64,000 nucleotides of DNA from Candidatus Methylacidiphilales bacterium (GCA_033875315.1 JANRJG010000038.1:62001-126000); one strand, 5' to 3'; shown: positions 6,325 to 15,132, numbered from the stretch's first letter. Notes: generated by a model not told the origin, from the sequence alone. Numbers and translations are program-made.

Positions 6325-7878
6325 ATGCTCGCCCCCCTGCCCGCATCGGATTGGAACGAGACCACCGCGGCCCATCTGTTGCTGCGCACCGGTTTCGGGG
6401 CCACGCAGCAGGAGATCCAGGAATGCGCCGCCGCCGGACTGGACGCCAGCGTGGACCGGCTGGTCGACTGGGAAAAAACCCCCGATCCCACCGCCGACCC
6501 GGAATGGGCCAAGCCCGACCCGACCCTGGCCGAACAACGCCGGGCCCTGCGCAACCTGCCGGAAGAGGAACGGCGGATGAAGTTCCAGGAATTCCAACGC
6601 CAACAACGGGAGCAGCTCCATGAGTTGAAGCAGTGGTGGCTCGAGCGCATGCGCAACGGCCCCCGCCCCCTCCAGGAAAAGCTCACCCTCTTCTGGCACG
6701 GCCACTTCGCCACCAGTGCGGAAAAGGTCAAGATCGCCTACTTCATGTGGCGGCAGAACGACATCTTCCGCCGGCTCGGCAACGGTCCCTTCCGCAACCT
6801 GCTGCTGGAAGTCGGCCGCGACCCGGCCATGTTGGTCTGGCTGGACGGGGCCCAGAGCCGCAAGGACGCGCCGAACGAAAACTACGGGCGCGAGCTGCTG
6901 GAACTCTTCACCCTGGGGGAAGGCCATTACACCGAGGACGACATCAAGGCCGCCGCCCGGGCCTTCACCGGGTGGACGGTCAACCGTTTCAACCAAACCG
7001 CCTCTTTCCAGAAATTCAACCACCATGACGGACGCAAAACCTTCCTGGGCGCGTCCGGAAATTTCAACGACGAGGACATCATCGACCAGATCCTGGGGCA
7101 GAACCAGTGCGCGCGCCACCTCTCCAACAGGCTGTGGTCCTTCTTTGCCTATCAAAACCCTCCCGCTGCGCTGGCCGACAGCCTCGGTGACAGCCTCTAC
7201 CGGCTCAACTACGACCTGCGCCCCTTCCTGAAGGCGATGTTCCGCAGCCGCGAATTCTATTCCGCCCGCGCCATCGGGACACAAATCAAGAGCCCGGTGC
7301 AATGGCTCCTGGCCACGGCCAAGTCGGCCGAGATGGCCCGCTTCCCGGGCCGGGCCGCCATCGGCCTCCTGACCCAACTGGGCCAGAACCTGCTCGAACC
7401 CCCCAGTGTCAAGGGCTGGGACGGCGGACGCACCTGGGTCAGCACCACCACCCTCCTCCTGCGGCAGAACGCGGCCAAACTCTTCGTCTACGGCGGCGAC
7501 CCCGGCGGGGTCATGTTCAACCGCGAGGACATGGCCAGGCGGCTCGAGAAACTGCAGGAACTGCGGAAGACCGAGGGCAAGGAGGGCGCCCCCATGGAAG
7601 ACGACCCGATGATGGCGCGGATGGAACGGATGAAGAACCGCAACAACAAGATGCCCGCCATGATCGACCCGCGCAAACTGGCCCCCGCCGGCACCCCGGA
7701 CGACAACGCCGCCCTCATCGAGTCCCTGCTCCGGCGCTTCTACCCCACCGGCGCCCCCGCCGCCGCCGGCAAGGCCTTCGCCGACTACCTCGCCCAGTCG
7801 CCCGACAAGTCCCTGGAAGAAAAAACCAAGGGCCTGGCCTATCTCATGATGGCCCGGCCGGAGTACCAACTGACATGA
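6325..7878 (+). CDS. DUF1800 family protein
   Basis: A 517-residue DUF1800 protein. It opens with TAAHLLLRTGFGATQQEIQ, and continues with the conserved TLFWHGHFATS (near 118) and GRELLELFTLGEGHYTEDD (near 188-206) blocks followed by AFTGW. Near the C-terminus lies VKGWDGGRTWVSTTTLL (around 365). DUF1800 proteins are abundant in Planctomycetes, Verrucomicrobia and some proteobacteria and are almost always followed by a DUF1501 gene. The molecular role is unknown; secretion of the partner suggests an exported pair. The stop overlaps the ATG of the DUF1501 gene (ATGA at 7875-7878), so the two are translationally coupled. No clear signal peptide is seen. Confidence 0.93.
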   Translation: MLAPLPASDWNETTAAHLLLRTGFGATQQEIQECAAAGLDASVDRLVDWEKTPDPTADPEWAKPDPTLAEQRRALRNLPEEERRMKFQEFQRQQREQLHELKQWWLERMRNGPRPLQEKLTLFWHGHFATSAEKVKIAYFMWRQNDIFRRLGNGPFRNLLLEVGRDPAMLVWLDGAQSRKDAPNENYGRELLELFTLGEGHYTEDDIKAAARAFTGWTVNRFNQTASFQKFNHHDGRKTFLGASGNFNDEDIIDQILGQNQCARHLSNRLWSFFAYQNPPAALADSLGDSLYRLNYDLRPFLKAMFRSREFYSARAIGTQIKSPVQWLLATAKSAEMARFPGRAAIGLLTQLGQNLLEPPSVKGWDGGRTWVSTTTLLLRQNAAKLFVYGGDPGGVMFNREDMARRLEKLQELRKTEGKEGAPMEDDPMMARMERMKNRNNKMPAMIDPRKLAPAGTPDDNAALIESLLRRFYPTGAPAAAGKAFADYLAQSPDKSLEEKTKGLAYLMMARPEYQLT

Positions 7879-9191
7879 AAACCCGCCGCCAATTCGTCCA
7901 CAGCAGCATGATGGGGCTCGCCGCCACCTGGACCCTCCCCTCCTTCCTCGACGCCACCATCCTCGGCCTCGATGCCCGGGCCGCCGACAGCGCCATCCAG
8001 ACCGCCACCGGCAAGGACTCCCCCATCCTCGTTGTCCTACAAATGGGTGGCGGCAACGACGGCCTCAGCATGGTCGTGCCGTTCGCCGATGACGCCTATT
8101 ACCGCTCCCGTTCCCAGATCGCCCTGGCCCGCGATTCCGTCCTGCGCCTGGACGACTACGCCGGGCTCCACCCCAACCTGGCCGGGCTCAAGGGCCTGTT
8201 CGACAACGGCGATGCCGCCCTCATCCACGGGGTGGGCTATCCCAATCCCAACCGCTCCCACTTCCGCTCGATGGAAATCTGGCACACCGCCTCGGATGCC
8301 GACAAGAACGAGCACTACGGCTGGATCGGCCGTTACTTCGACTCCGCCTGCCAGGGCCAGCCCCCGACGGCCGGCGTCAACATCGGTTCGATGCCCCCGC
8401 AGGCCTTCCTTTCCGCCAAGCCCATGGGCATCTCCATGGCCAGCCCCAACCGCTACAAGCTCATCGAGCCGGGCGACATCGCCGTGGCCGACGCCCGCGA
8501 CGGCCAGATGGTCCCCATGATGGCCGACGGCGAGAACATCGCCGGGAGCCGGAGTGGTTCCTCCATCGAGAGCCTGGGTGCGGCCAACCCCGCCAACGAC
8601 GGCCTGTCCAATCTGCAATACCTGGAGCGGACCGCCCTCGACGCCGAGGTTTCCTCCCAGGACATCCAACGCATTGTGAGCGCGCACAAGTCCGCCACCC
8701 CCTACCCCTCATCGCGCCTCGGGGAGGATCTCAAGCTCATCGCCCAGTTGATCGCGGGCGGCCTGCCCACCCGCATCTACTACGCCAACCTCGGGGGCTT
8801 CGACACCCACGCCAACCAGAAGCCCGCCCACGACCGCTTGATGAAGGAATTTTCCGAGGCGGTGACGGCCTTCGTGGCCGATCTCAAGGAACAGGGCAAT
8901 TTCAACCGCGTCCTCATGATGACCTTCAGCGAATTCGGCCGCCGCGTCTCGCAGAACGGCTCGGGCGGCACCGACCACGGGGCCGCCGGTCCGATGTTCC
9001 TTTTCGGCGGTGCGGCCAAGGCGGGCCTGCATGGCAAACACCCCAGCCTGACCGACCTCAACAATGGCGACCTCAAACACGGCATCGATTTCCGCAATGT
9101 ATACGCGACGGTGCTGGAAAAGTGGCTCAAGGTCGATTCGACCCCGGTGCTGAAACGCAAGTTCGCCACGATGGACCTGCTCAAGGCCTGA
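7875..9191 (+). CDS. DUF1501 family protein with Tat signal
   Basis: This 438-residue DUF1501 protein belongs to the alkaline-phosphatase/sulfatase-like superfold. The N-terminus MKTRRQFVHSSMMGL has a twin-arginine motif followed by a hydrophobic stretch and an ARA-A cleavage-like site near residue 35, so export by Tat as a folded protein is likely; tatA is at 37.1 kb. Conserved blocks are VVLQMGGGNDGLSMVVP (near 53-69), HFRSMEIWHTA, GGFDTHANQ (near 307) and FSEFGRRVSQNGSGGTDHG (near 354-367), which hold presumptive metal ligands. The start at 7875 overlaps the DUF1800 stop. Substrate is unknown. A short repeat and a MITE-like element lie right after its stop. Confidence 0.93.
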   Translation: MKTRRQFVHSSMMGLAATWTLPSFLDATILGLDARAADSAIQTATGKDSPILVVLQMGGGNDGLSMVVPFADDAYYRSRSQIALARDSVLRLDDYAGLHPNLAGLKGLFDNGDAALIHGVGYPNPNRSHFRSMEIWHTASDADKNEHYGWIGRYFDSACQGQPPTAGVNIGSMPPQAFLSAKPMGISMASPNRYKLIEPGDIAVADARDGQMVPMMADGENIAGSRSGSSIESLGAANPANDGLSNLQYLERTALDAEVSSQDIQRIVSAHKSATPYPSSRLGEDLKLIAQLIAGGLPTRIYYANLGGFDTHANQKPAHDRLMKEFSEAVTAFVADLKEQGNFNRVLMMTFSEFGRRVSQNGSGGTDHGAAGPMFLFGGAAKAGLHGKHPSLTDLNNGDLKHGIDFRNVYATVLEKWLKVDSTPVLKRKFATMDLLKA

Positions 9192-9198
9192 CCGTTTC

Positions 9199-9280
9199 TC
9201 ACCGCTAAAGCGCTTTGCGTTCACTGAGCAGTGGCGTTCAACTCGTTTCTCTTGCTCGCTCTCGTGCTCGTTCTCTCCCA
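9199..9280. repeat. short post-gene repeat, copy A
   Basis: About 80 bases right after the DUF1501 stop, with GCGCTTTGCGTT, GCAGTGG, CAACTCGTTTCTCTTGCTCG and CTCTCGTGCTCGTTCTCTC. The same blocks follow the meaB stop at 58103-58360, where they are interrupted by a MITE-like element. Its position directly after stop codons in both cases suggests a role in the transcript 3' end, or simple insertion preference. Confidence 0.55.
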
Positions 9281-9284
9281 TTCA

Positions 9285-9399
9285 TACCAAATCATCTTTA
9301 ATGAGCCTGTTTCAATCGGAGGGTCGCAGGCCCTGCGACCAAGCCGCACAGCGTGCGGCCCTCCGGGGCGCTTTCGCGCCTAATCAATCGGATTTGGTA
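9285..9399. mobile_element. MITE-like element, copy 3 (115 bp)
   Basis: Perfect 9-base inverted ends TACCAAATC / GATTTGGTA bound a 115-base segment whose interior is a different hairpin set (GGAGGGTCGCAGGCC and GCGTGCGGCCCTCC). Flanks are TCA and TAA, so an exact target duplication is not preserved. It lies between the convergent DUF1501 and tex genes. End sequences tie it to the elements at 4782, 15634 and 58148. Confidence 0.6.
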
Positions 9400-9434
9400 T
9401 AAAAGAACAATCGCCCAAGCAACTAGAGAACGCC

Positions 9435-11750
9435 CTATTGCTTCCGCTGCTGGGCCTGGGTGAGTGCCGCGTCGAAGAGGTTGAATCCCGAAGCGGGCGC
9501 CGGGCGGGACGGAGCGGCGGCCGGGTGGTGCGGCCGGCCGGCGGGGCGCGGCGCCCCGGGGGCGGGACGGGCTCCCTTGGTCGCGGACAAATCCGGATTC
9601 GTTTTCATCGAGAGGGCGATGCGCGCGCGTTCGATGTCCACTTCCATCACCGTGACCTGCACTTTCTGGGCGACTTTGACAAATTCCGAGGGGTCCCGCA
9701 CGAAGGTGTCCGCCAGTTGGCTGATATGGACCAGCCCATCCTGGTGCACCCCGATGTCGACAAAGGCCCCGAAGGCGGTGACGTTGGTGACAATGCCCGG
9801 CAGTTTCATCCCGGGCTTGAGATCGGAGATCTTTTCCACCCCATCGGCGAAGGAGAAGGCCTCGAACTGCCTGCGCGGGTCCCGGCCCGGACGGGCCAGT
9901 TCGGCCAGGATGTCCTTCAGCGTGGGCAGCCCGGTCTTTTCCGTGACGTATTTCTCGGGTTTGATTTTTTGCTGGAGCTCGGGGCGCCGCATCAATTCCT
10001 CCACCGAGACCCCCAGATCGGCCGCCATGGCATCCACCACGGGATAGGATTCCGGATGGACCGCGCTGGCATCCAGCGGGTGTTCGCCCTCGCGCACGCG
10101 CAGGAAGCCGGCCCCCTGCTCGAAGGCCTTCTCGCCGAGGCGCGGCACCTTGAGCAACTGCCTGCGGGAGCGGAAGGGCCCGTTTTCGTCGCGGAACTTG
10201 ACGATGTTCTCGGCCAGCTGCGGCCCGATGCCGGAGACGTAGGTCAGGAGTTGTTTGCTGGCGGTGTTGACCTCCACCCCGACGCCGTTGACGCAGCTCA
10301 TGACCACGCCGTCGAGGCTCTTCTTGAGTTGGATCTGGTCGACGTCGTGCTGGTATTGCCCCACCCCGATGGATTTGGGATCGAGTTTGACCAATTCCGC
10401 CAGGGGGTCCATCAACCGCCGCCCGATGGATACCGCCCCGCGCACCGTGATGTCCTTGTCGGGAAATTCCTCCCGCGCGATGTCCGAGGCGGAGTAGATC
10501 GAGGCGCCACTTTCGTTGACCAGGACGATCGGGATGGCGGCCGGCAGCTTCAAGGCGCGCACGAACGTTTCCGTCTCGCGCCCGGCCGTTCCGTTTCCGA
10601 TCGCCACGGCTTCGACCTTGAAGTGCTTCACAAAGGCCAGGAGGGTGTCGCCCGCCTCTTTGCGCCGCAGGGCCGACTGGTCGGGGAAGACCACGTCGTG
10701 GTGGAGCAACTTGCCCTGGCGGTCGAGGATCACCACCTTGCACCCGGTGCGGAAGCCGGGATCGATGGCCAGCGTGACCTTCTGCCCGAGCGGCGAGGCC
10801 AGCAGCAACTCGCGGATGTTTTCCGAAAAAACACGGATGGCCTCCTCGTCGGCCCGGGCCTTGCAGTCGAGCCTGATCTCGGTCTCCATGGCCGGACCGA
10901 GCAGGCGCCTGACCCCGTCCTGGACGGCCAGACGCACCTGTTCCGCGGCCGGACCCCGGCCCCGGACAAACAGCGGCTCGACCGCCGCCAGCACGGAGGC
11001 CTCGGGGGGCTGTATCCTCATCATCAGGAAGCCCTCCTTCTCGCCCCGGCGGATGGCGAGAATCCGGTGGGAGGGGGCTTTGGCCGCGGGTTCCTGCCAG
11101 TCGAAGTAATCCTTGAACTTGGCCGCTTCCACCTCTTTGCCTGACAAAACTTTGGAGGAAAGAATGCTCTCGGCCCGGTAGACCTCGCGGGCGCGGGCAC
11201 GGGCGGCCGGATCGTCGCTGGCGCGTTCGGCCAGGATGTCGCGGGCCCCGGACAGGGCGGCCTCGGCATGCTCCACCCCCTTGGCGGCATCGACGTAGGC
11301 TCCGGCGGCGGCCAGCGGGTCCGGCACATTCTGTTCCCAGAGGAGATCGGCCAGGGGCTCCAGGCCCGCTTCGCGGGCGATGGTGGCCCGGGTGCGCTTC
11401 TTCGGTTTGTAGGGCTGGTAGATGTCCTCCAAGGCCCCGAGCGTGGACGCCCCCAGCAGGGCCTTCTTCAGGTCGGCGGAGAGCAGGTTCCGCTCCTCGA
11501 GCGATTTCAGGATGGAATCGCGGCGGGCATCGAAATCCCTCAGCTTTTCCATCCGGTCGGCGATGGCGGCGATGGCCACTTCGTCGAGCGAGCCGGTGAC
11601 CTCCTTGCGGTAGCGGGCGATGAAGGGGACCGTGGCCCCCTCCTTGACCAGGAGGGCGGTGGCCAGAACGCTCCGGGCGGGCAGTTTGAGTTCGCGGGTG
11701 ATGGCTTCCAGATGGTGCTCGGGAAGAATTTCGACGGCGGAAGTGACCAT
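9435..11750 (-). CDS. tex: Tex family RNA-binding transcription accessory protein
   Basis: The 771-residue protein matches Tex in length and order: an N-terminal helical region with KEGATVPFIARYRKEVTGSLDE (residues 36-57) and EDIYQPYKPKKRTRA, a YqgF/RNase-H-like domain around 325-450 (TLAIDPGFRTGCKVVILD, AIGNGTAGRETE), helix-hairpin-helix segments around 490-580, and a C-terminal S1 domain around 643-716 (GIVTNVTAFGAFVDIGVHQDGLVHISQL). Tex binds nucleic acid and affects transcription and toxin expression in several bacteria. The ATG at 11748-11750 is chosen because the upstream in-frame extension has no family similarity. It is a single gene, divergent from the lipoprotein gene. Confidence 0.95.
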   Translation of the reverse strand: MVTSAVEILPEHHLEAITRELKLPARSVLATALLVKEGATVPFIARYRKEVTGSLDEVAIAAIADRMEKLRDFDARRDSILKSLEERNLLSADLKKALLGASTLGALEDIYQPYKPKKRTRATIAREAGLEPLADLLWEQNVPDPLAAAGAYVDAAKGVEHAEAALSGARDILAERASDDPAARARAREVYRAESILSSKVLSGKEVEAAKFKDYFDWQEPAAKAPSHRILAIRRGEKEGFLMMRIQPPEASVLAAVEPLFVRGRGPAAEQVRLAVQDGVRRLLGPAMETEIRLDCKARADEEAIRVFSENIRELLLASPLGQKVTLAIDPGFRTGCKVVILDRQGKLLHHDVVFPDQSALRRKEAGDTLLAFVKHFKVEAVAIGNGTAGRETETFVRALKLPAAIPIVLVNESGASIYSASDIAREEFPDKDITVRGAVSIGRRLMDPLAELVKLDPKSIGVGQYQHDVDQIQLKKSLDGVVMSCVNGVGVEVNTASKQLLTYVSGIGPQLAENIVKFRDENGPFRSRRQLLKVPRLGEKAFEQGAGFLRVREGEHPLDASAVHPESYPVVDAMAADLGVSVEELMRRPELQQKIKPEKYVTEKTGLPTLKDILAELARPGRDPRRQFEAFSFADGVEKISDLKPGMKLPGIVTNVTAFGAFVDIGVHQDGLVHISQLADTFVRDPSEFVKVAQKVQVTVMEVDIERARIALSMKTNPDLSATKGARPAPGAPRPAGRPHHPAAAPSRPAPASGFNLFDAALTQAQQRKQ

Positions 11751-11851
11751 GGAATTCCGAGAATGTACATCGACCCAAGGATGGCAAGTGAAGTTTGCCG
11801 CGGGTATTCCCCCGGCTTGACCCAACAGTGCCCTCCCGGATAATCCCCCCC

Positions 11852-12424
11852 ATGAAGCCCCTTCCCGGCCTCGCCGCAGCCGCGCTCCGCGGCCTTTCCC
11901 TTTCCTTTTTATTTTTTCTCGCCCCGGCCCTGGTGGGATGCGGGGGCTTCTCCTTTGAAGTCAAAATCCCCAAGTCCCTCATCATCGACCAGGTGAAGCA
12001 CAAATTTCCGACCGTGCGCTCCAAGGGCCTGATGACCGTGAAACTGGCCAATCCCCAGTTGGATTTCGAGGGATCGCGCAACCGTCTGGGCGTGGTGGCG
12101 GATGCGGAAGTCCGGCTCCTGGGCATGATCCCCCTGCCGGGCAAGGTCGACTGCGACGGCACGCTCGAGTATCGCCCCAAGCACGGGGCCTTTGTGTTCA
12201 CCGATGTGAAAGTCAAAAAATTCACCATCCAGGGGTTGTCCGAAAGCCGGGCCGACGAGGTTTCCGGCATCATCGGCAGCGCGGTGCTCGGCGCCCTGGG
12301 GGGCCTGGAGGTCTACCGGCTCAATCCCAAAGCCACCGAGGAAAAACTGGCCAAGCTGGCCCTGCGCAGCATCCGCGTCACCAACGACGGTGTGGTGGCC
12401 AAGCTCGGCTTGGGCGGAAAGTAA
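11852..12424 (+). CDS. DUF1439-like lipoprotein
   Basis: The 190-residue product starts with a lipoprotein signal: a basic n-region, a hydrophobic core and a lipobox ALVGC (cysteine near residue 31), so it is probably lipid-anchored in the envelope. The mature part, with FEVKIPKSLIIDQVKHKFP and a repeated beta-strand pattern ending DGTLEYRPKHGAFVFTDVKV, resembles the YceB/DUF1439 family of outer-membrane lipoproteins with an LPS- or lipid-cradling fold. Function in this family is unresolved. The start ATG at 11852 sits directly before the signal peptide. Confidence 0.75.
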   Translation: MKPLPGLAAAALRGLSLSFLFFLAPALVGCGGFSFEVKIPKSLIIDQVKHKFPTVRSKGLMTVKLANPQLDFEGSRNRLGVVADAEVRLLGMIPLPGKVDCDGTLEYRPKHGAFVFTDVKVKKFTIQGLSESRADEVSGIIGSAVLGALGGLEVYRLNPKATEEKLAKLALRSIRVTNDGVVAKLGLGGK

Positions 12425-12444
12425 CCCCGCCCTCCCGCCTCCCC

Positions 12445-12831
12445 CTACCTTTTCTCCGGCCGCAGATGCCGCTCACGGAACACCTTGGGCGAACCCCCGA
12501 AGTGTTGGCGGAAGGCGTGGGCGAAGGATGGGGAATCGGCGAACCCGCACTCCACCGCGATGCGCTTGACCGGATCAAGCGACGACAGCAGCCGTTCCCG
12601 GGCCGCCCGCAGTCTCCGCTGCAACAACCATTGGTGCGGGGTGGTCCCCATGGTCTGCCGGAAGACATCATGAAAATGCGCCTCAGAGAGTCCGGCCCTG
12701 GCCGACATGGTGGAGATCTTCCACGGCCGGGCAAAGTCCCTCTCCAGACATTCCAAGACCTGGCGCACCGGCCCGGGCCGGTGGCGGTGCGCATCTGCAG
12801 CGGGATTTCCGGGGTTGATCCCCGGGCGCAT
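12445..12831 (-). CDS. AraC-family HTH protein, DNA-binding domain only
   Basis: Only 128 residues long, this protein is essentially the double helix-turn-helix of AraC/XylS regulators: VRQVLECLERDFARPWKISTM, then ARAGLSEAHFHDVFRQTMGTTPHQWLLQRRL, and the second HTH VKRIAVECGFADSPSFAHAFRQHFGGSP (about residues 88-115). Typical members are 250-300 residues with an N-terminal sensor or dimer domain, which is absent here. The gene is divergent from manA with only 17 bases between starts, so both promoters must lie inside the opposite gene or upstream. It may regulate manA; that is inference from position. Confidence 0.85.
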   Translation of the reverse strand: MRPGINPGNPAADAHRHRPGPVRQVLECLERDFARPWKISTMSARAGLSEAHFHDVFRQTMGTTPHQWLLQRRLRAARERLLSSLDPVKRIAVECGFADSPSFAHAFRQHFGGSPKVFRERHLRPEKR

Positions 12832-12848
12832 TTCGTCACATTACCCCG

Positions 12849-13790
12849 ATGGCCATTTTCACCCTGACCCCCTCCTACCATGACCGCATCTGGGGCGGGA
12901 ACAACCTCCACACCCTGTTCGGTCGGACTTTGCCCGGTGATCGGATCGGGGAATCCTGGGAAGTCTGTGACCGGGCCGAGACCCAGACGCTCCTGGTCGA
13001 AACCGGGCAGACGCTGCACGAACTCTGGACCGGAAAACACCGCGACGATTTTTTCGGCAACCTATCCCCCCAGTCCGAACGCTTTCCCATTCTGATCAAG
13101 CTCCTTGACGCCTGCGACAAGCTATCCCTCCAGGTCCACCCGCCCGAGGCCCTGGCCGCCGCGATGAAGGGCGAACCCAAGACTGAGTTGTGGTATTTCC
13201 TCGAAACCCAACCCGGCGCGGAAATCCTCGTCGGCCTGAAGAAGGGGGTCACCCGCGCCACTTTTGAAAAAGCCCTGGAGGAAAAGAAGCTGATCGAGTG
13301 TTTCCACCACCTGCCCACTTCGCCCGGCGAGGTCATGTTCCTGCCCTCGGGAAGGGTCCACGCCATTGGAGCCGGCAACCTGATCTTGGAAATCCAGCAG
13401 AATTCCGACACCACCTACCGGGTTCATGACTACGACCGCATCGATGCCAAGACCGGCAAGCCCCGCGATCTTCATGTGGCGGAATCGATGAAATGCATCC
13501 GCTTCGACGACATCGAACCCATCTTCACCCAGGTGCAGGGAAACTCGATTTTGGACTGCAAATACTTTGCCATCCACCGGCATCTCTTTTTCGAAAAGGA
13601 GGGCCGGCCGATGGCCACCGATGGCCGCTCGTTCTTGTACATGTTCAGCGCCCTGGGGCGATTCAAGATCGGGGGCCAGGAATACCCCCGCGGCACCAGT
13701 CTGCTGGTGGGTGCGGATACGGGCGAATTCGAGGTGGAGTCGCTTGACGATGAAGGCCACCTCATCACGGTGGGCTGGCCCTCCACCTGA
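12849..13790 (+). CDS. manA: mannose-6-phosphate isomerase, type I (short form)
   Basis: The enzyme interconverts mannose-6-phosphate and fructose-6-phosphate in the cytosol and feeds GDP-mannose and glycan synthesis. The 313-residue length fits the short Bacillus-type ManA. Zinc-site motifs are visible: LSLQVHPPE (near 93-101), KTELWYFLE with the glutamate ligand, GRVHAIGAGNLILEIQQNSDTTYRVHDYDR (near 167-197) with the third histidine. The start ATG at 12849 lies 17 bases from the divergent AraC-type gene. The following gene is convergent. Confidence 0.95.
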   Translation: MAIFTLTPSYHDRIWGGNNLHTLFGRTLPGDRIGESWEVCDRAETQTLLVETGQTLHELWTGKHRDDFFGNLSPQSERFPILIKLLDACDKLSLQVHPPEALAAAMKGEPKTELWYFLETQPGAEILVGLKKGVTRATFEKALEEKKLIECFHHLPTSPGEVMFLPSGRVHAIGAGNLILEIQQNSDTTYRVHDYDRIDAKTGKPRDLHVAESMKCIRFDDIEPIFTQVQGNSILDCKYFAIHRHLFFEKEGRPMATDGRSFLYMFSALGRFKIGGQEYPRGTSLLVGADTGEFEVESLDDEGHLITVGWPST

Positions 13791-13796
13791 CGCGCA

Positions 13797-14609
13797 TCAA
13801 CCACGCAGGACTTCGCAGAAGACCTGCCACCCGAGCAGGGCGGAGCCTTTCCACGTGTAAGCCAGCCGGCCGTCTTTCACGGTGGAAAGCAACCCCGAGC
13901 GGTGGTTGTGCTCGAGGGTGGAACGAAAGAAGGCCTCGAACCGGACCCTGGGATTGGCCTCACCTGTTGGCAAGGGCTCGACCCCGTTCAGCTCCAGGAA
14001 CGCCCGGTGTTGTTCCCACAGTTCGGCCAGGGATTCGGCCTCGGCCAGACGGTGCACCATGGCCTCCGGGGGAAGCTTCATTCCATAGGCCAGCGGGTAA
14101 TTCCAAGTGATCCAAAAGCGGTTCTGCCGGTCGATCGTCAGGAGGATGGCGTAGGAAAGGGTCAGCGGGCCCTGTCGCACCACGGCCAGGGCGGCGTCCG
14201 TGCCCGTTTCGGCGTGATGGAAAAAGCGGTAACCCTGATCGATGGATGAAGGATGCATCCAGAAATCGCCCGTGGATACAAAGCCCTCGCCGCGGAGGTC
14301 ACGGGTCAAGCCATTGACTTCGGGGAATTCCTCAAGTTCGATGGGTCCGTCCACCAGTTTGCGGTCGGGCGAATAGCGCAATCCCCTGGAATAGAGCAGG
14401 GCTTGGATGGCCGGCACGACAAACCACAGGGCCACGCCCCCGACGGCGAGAAGGGCATCGCCGCTCAGGAACCAGAGGGCCAAAGCCACGGTGGTGTAGA
14501 GCATCCACAGGCCCAGACGCCTGGCCCAGAGCCAGGGTGCCTGTAAGCACGTGTAAGCCAACAAGCCCGATCCCAGGCACCACAACAACGACGCGATCCA
14601 GTTCGGCAT
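13797..14609 (-). CDS. hypothetical membrane-anchored protein
   Basis: A 270-residue protein I do not recognise. The first ~70 residues contain two or three hydrophobic segments (around 4-22, 30-48 and 52-68), after which a soluble domain of ~200 residues follows. The soluble part contains GLTRDLRGEGFVSTGDFW (near 98-115), ITWNYPLAYGMKLP, and AFFRSTLEHNHRSGLL. It probably sits in the inner membrane with the C-terminal domain on one face. It is convergent with manA (6 bases between stops). No operon partner. Confidence 0.7.
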   Translation of the reverse strand: MPNWIASLLWCLGSGLLAYTCLQAPWLWARRLGLWMLYTTVALALWFLSGDALLAVGGVALWFVVPAIQALLYSRGLRYSPDRKLVDGPIELEEFPEVNGLTRDLRGEGFVSTGDFWMHPSSIDQGYRFFHHAETGTDAALAVVRQGPLTLSYAILLTIDRQNRFWITWNYPLAYGMKLPPEAMVHRLAEAESLAELWEQHRAFLELNGVEPLPTGEANPRVRFEAFFRSTLEHNHRSGLLSTVKDGRLAYTWKGSALLGWQVFCEVLRG

Positions 14610-14705
14610 GACGGGTCAGGTTACCACAGGACCGGGCAGTCCCCAAAAGATTTCCCCGGGTGACGTTGACAAGGGAAGCGGTTTCTATATATTTGAGCTT
14701 CCTAT

Positions 14706-14782
14706 CGCGGGGTGGAGCAGCCAGGTAGCTCGTCAGGCTCATAACCTGAAGGCCGTAGGTTCAAATCCTACCCCCGCAACCA
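14706..14782 (+). tRNA. initiator tRNA-fMet (CAT)
   Basis: 77 bases with acceptor CGCGGGG pairing to CCCCGC and an unpaired first base (C1 opposite A72), the hallmark of bacterial initiator tRNA. The anticodon stem ends in the G-C pairs typical of initiators, the loop is CTCATAA with CAT, the T-arm is GTAGG-TTCAAAT-CCTAC, and CCA is encoded at 14780-14782. It is followed by a terminator and a GIY-YIG array carrying pieces of its own 3' part. Confidence 0.96.
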
Positions 14783-14787
14783 ATTTC

Positions 14788-14821
14788 AAAACCTTGGAGT
14801 TTATCCCTCCAAGGTTTTTTT
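14788..14821 (+). terminator. rho-independent terminator after tRNA-fMet
   Basis: AAACCTTGGAG pairs with CTCCAAGGTTT across a short loop, followed by a run of T (14815-14821). It begins 6 bases after the tRNA CCA end and would end the tRNA transcript, with read-through into the GIY-YIG gene at 14828. Confidence 0.9.
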
Positions 14822-14827
14822 GTGGGT

Positions 14828-15088
14828 ATGTCATATCGCGTTTATGTCATCCAAAATGCCCAAGGTAAGTTCTACATTGGCTTATCCGACGATGTGCCAC
14901 GCCGCCTGAATGACCACAACACGGGTGTTTCCAAATGGACCAGGGGCAAAGGTCCATGGATTTTAATGTGGACCAGCCAAGCGATGTCCCTCTCGGAAGC
15001 CCGTAAACTTGAAAACCGTCTAAAACGCATGAAGGGCGGCGACGGCTTCTATCAATTCACAGGCTTAAAACGCTCGTCAGGCTCATAA
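14828..15088 (+). CDS. small GIY-YIG nuclease, tRNA-fMet-associated (first)
   Basis: The 86-residue stand-alone GIY-YIG protein shows YRVYVIQNAQGKFYIGLSDD with the paired V-Y-V/Y-I-G strands, RRLNDHNTG as the helix region, and ARKLENRLKRMKGG near the C-terminus. It would be a small single-metal DNA endonuclease without an extra DNA-binding domain. The ATG at 14828 is preferred over an upstream GTG. Its last codons and TAA stop (15074-15088: R-S-S-G-S-stop) are made of a copy of the tRNA-fMet D/anticodon region, CTCGTCAGGCTCATAA. It lies directly after the tRNA terminator. Confidence 0.85.
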   Translation: MSYRVYVIQNAQGKFYIGLSDDVPRRLNDHNTGVSKWTRGKGPWILMWTSQAMSLSEARKLENRLKRMKGGDGFYQFTGLKRSSGS

Positions 15089-15132
15089 TCCCGCCGTTGG
15101 CGGGACCGTAGGTTCAAATCCTACCCCCGCAA
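15072..15132 (+). repeat. partial tRNA-fMet copy with hairpin insert
   Basis: The segment copies CTCGTCAGGCTCATAA of tRNA-fMet, then has a perfect hairpin TCCCGCC-GTT-GGCGGGA (15089-15105) in place of the 3' side of the anticodon arm, then CCGTAGG, the T-arm and the 3' acceptor strand CCCCCGCAA. No 5' acceptor half is present. A second, decayed copy of the same unit is at 15619-15826, split by a MITE-like element. Confidence 0.85.

Noticed and set aside
5510-6580. Long plus-strand open frame opposite leuB
   Set aside because: It is a shadow of leuB in a GC-rich genome; the amino-acid string is Gly/Ala/Arg-rich without family features.
9438-11144. 568-codon plus-strand frame opposite tex
   Set aside because: Shadow of tex; no start signal, low-complexity composition.
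9298-12273. 991-codon minus-strand frame across tex and the lipoprotein gene
   Set aside because: Runs in a different frame from the conserved Tex protein and crosses an oppositely oriented gene.
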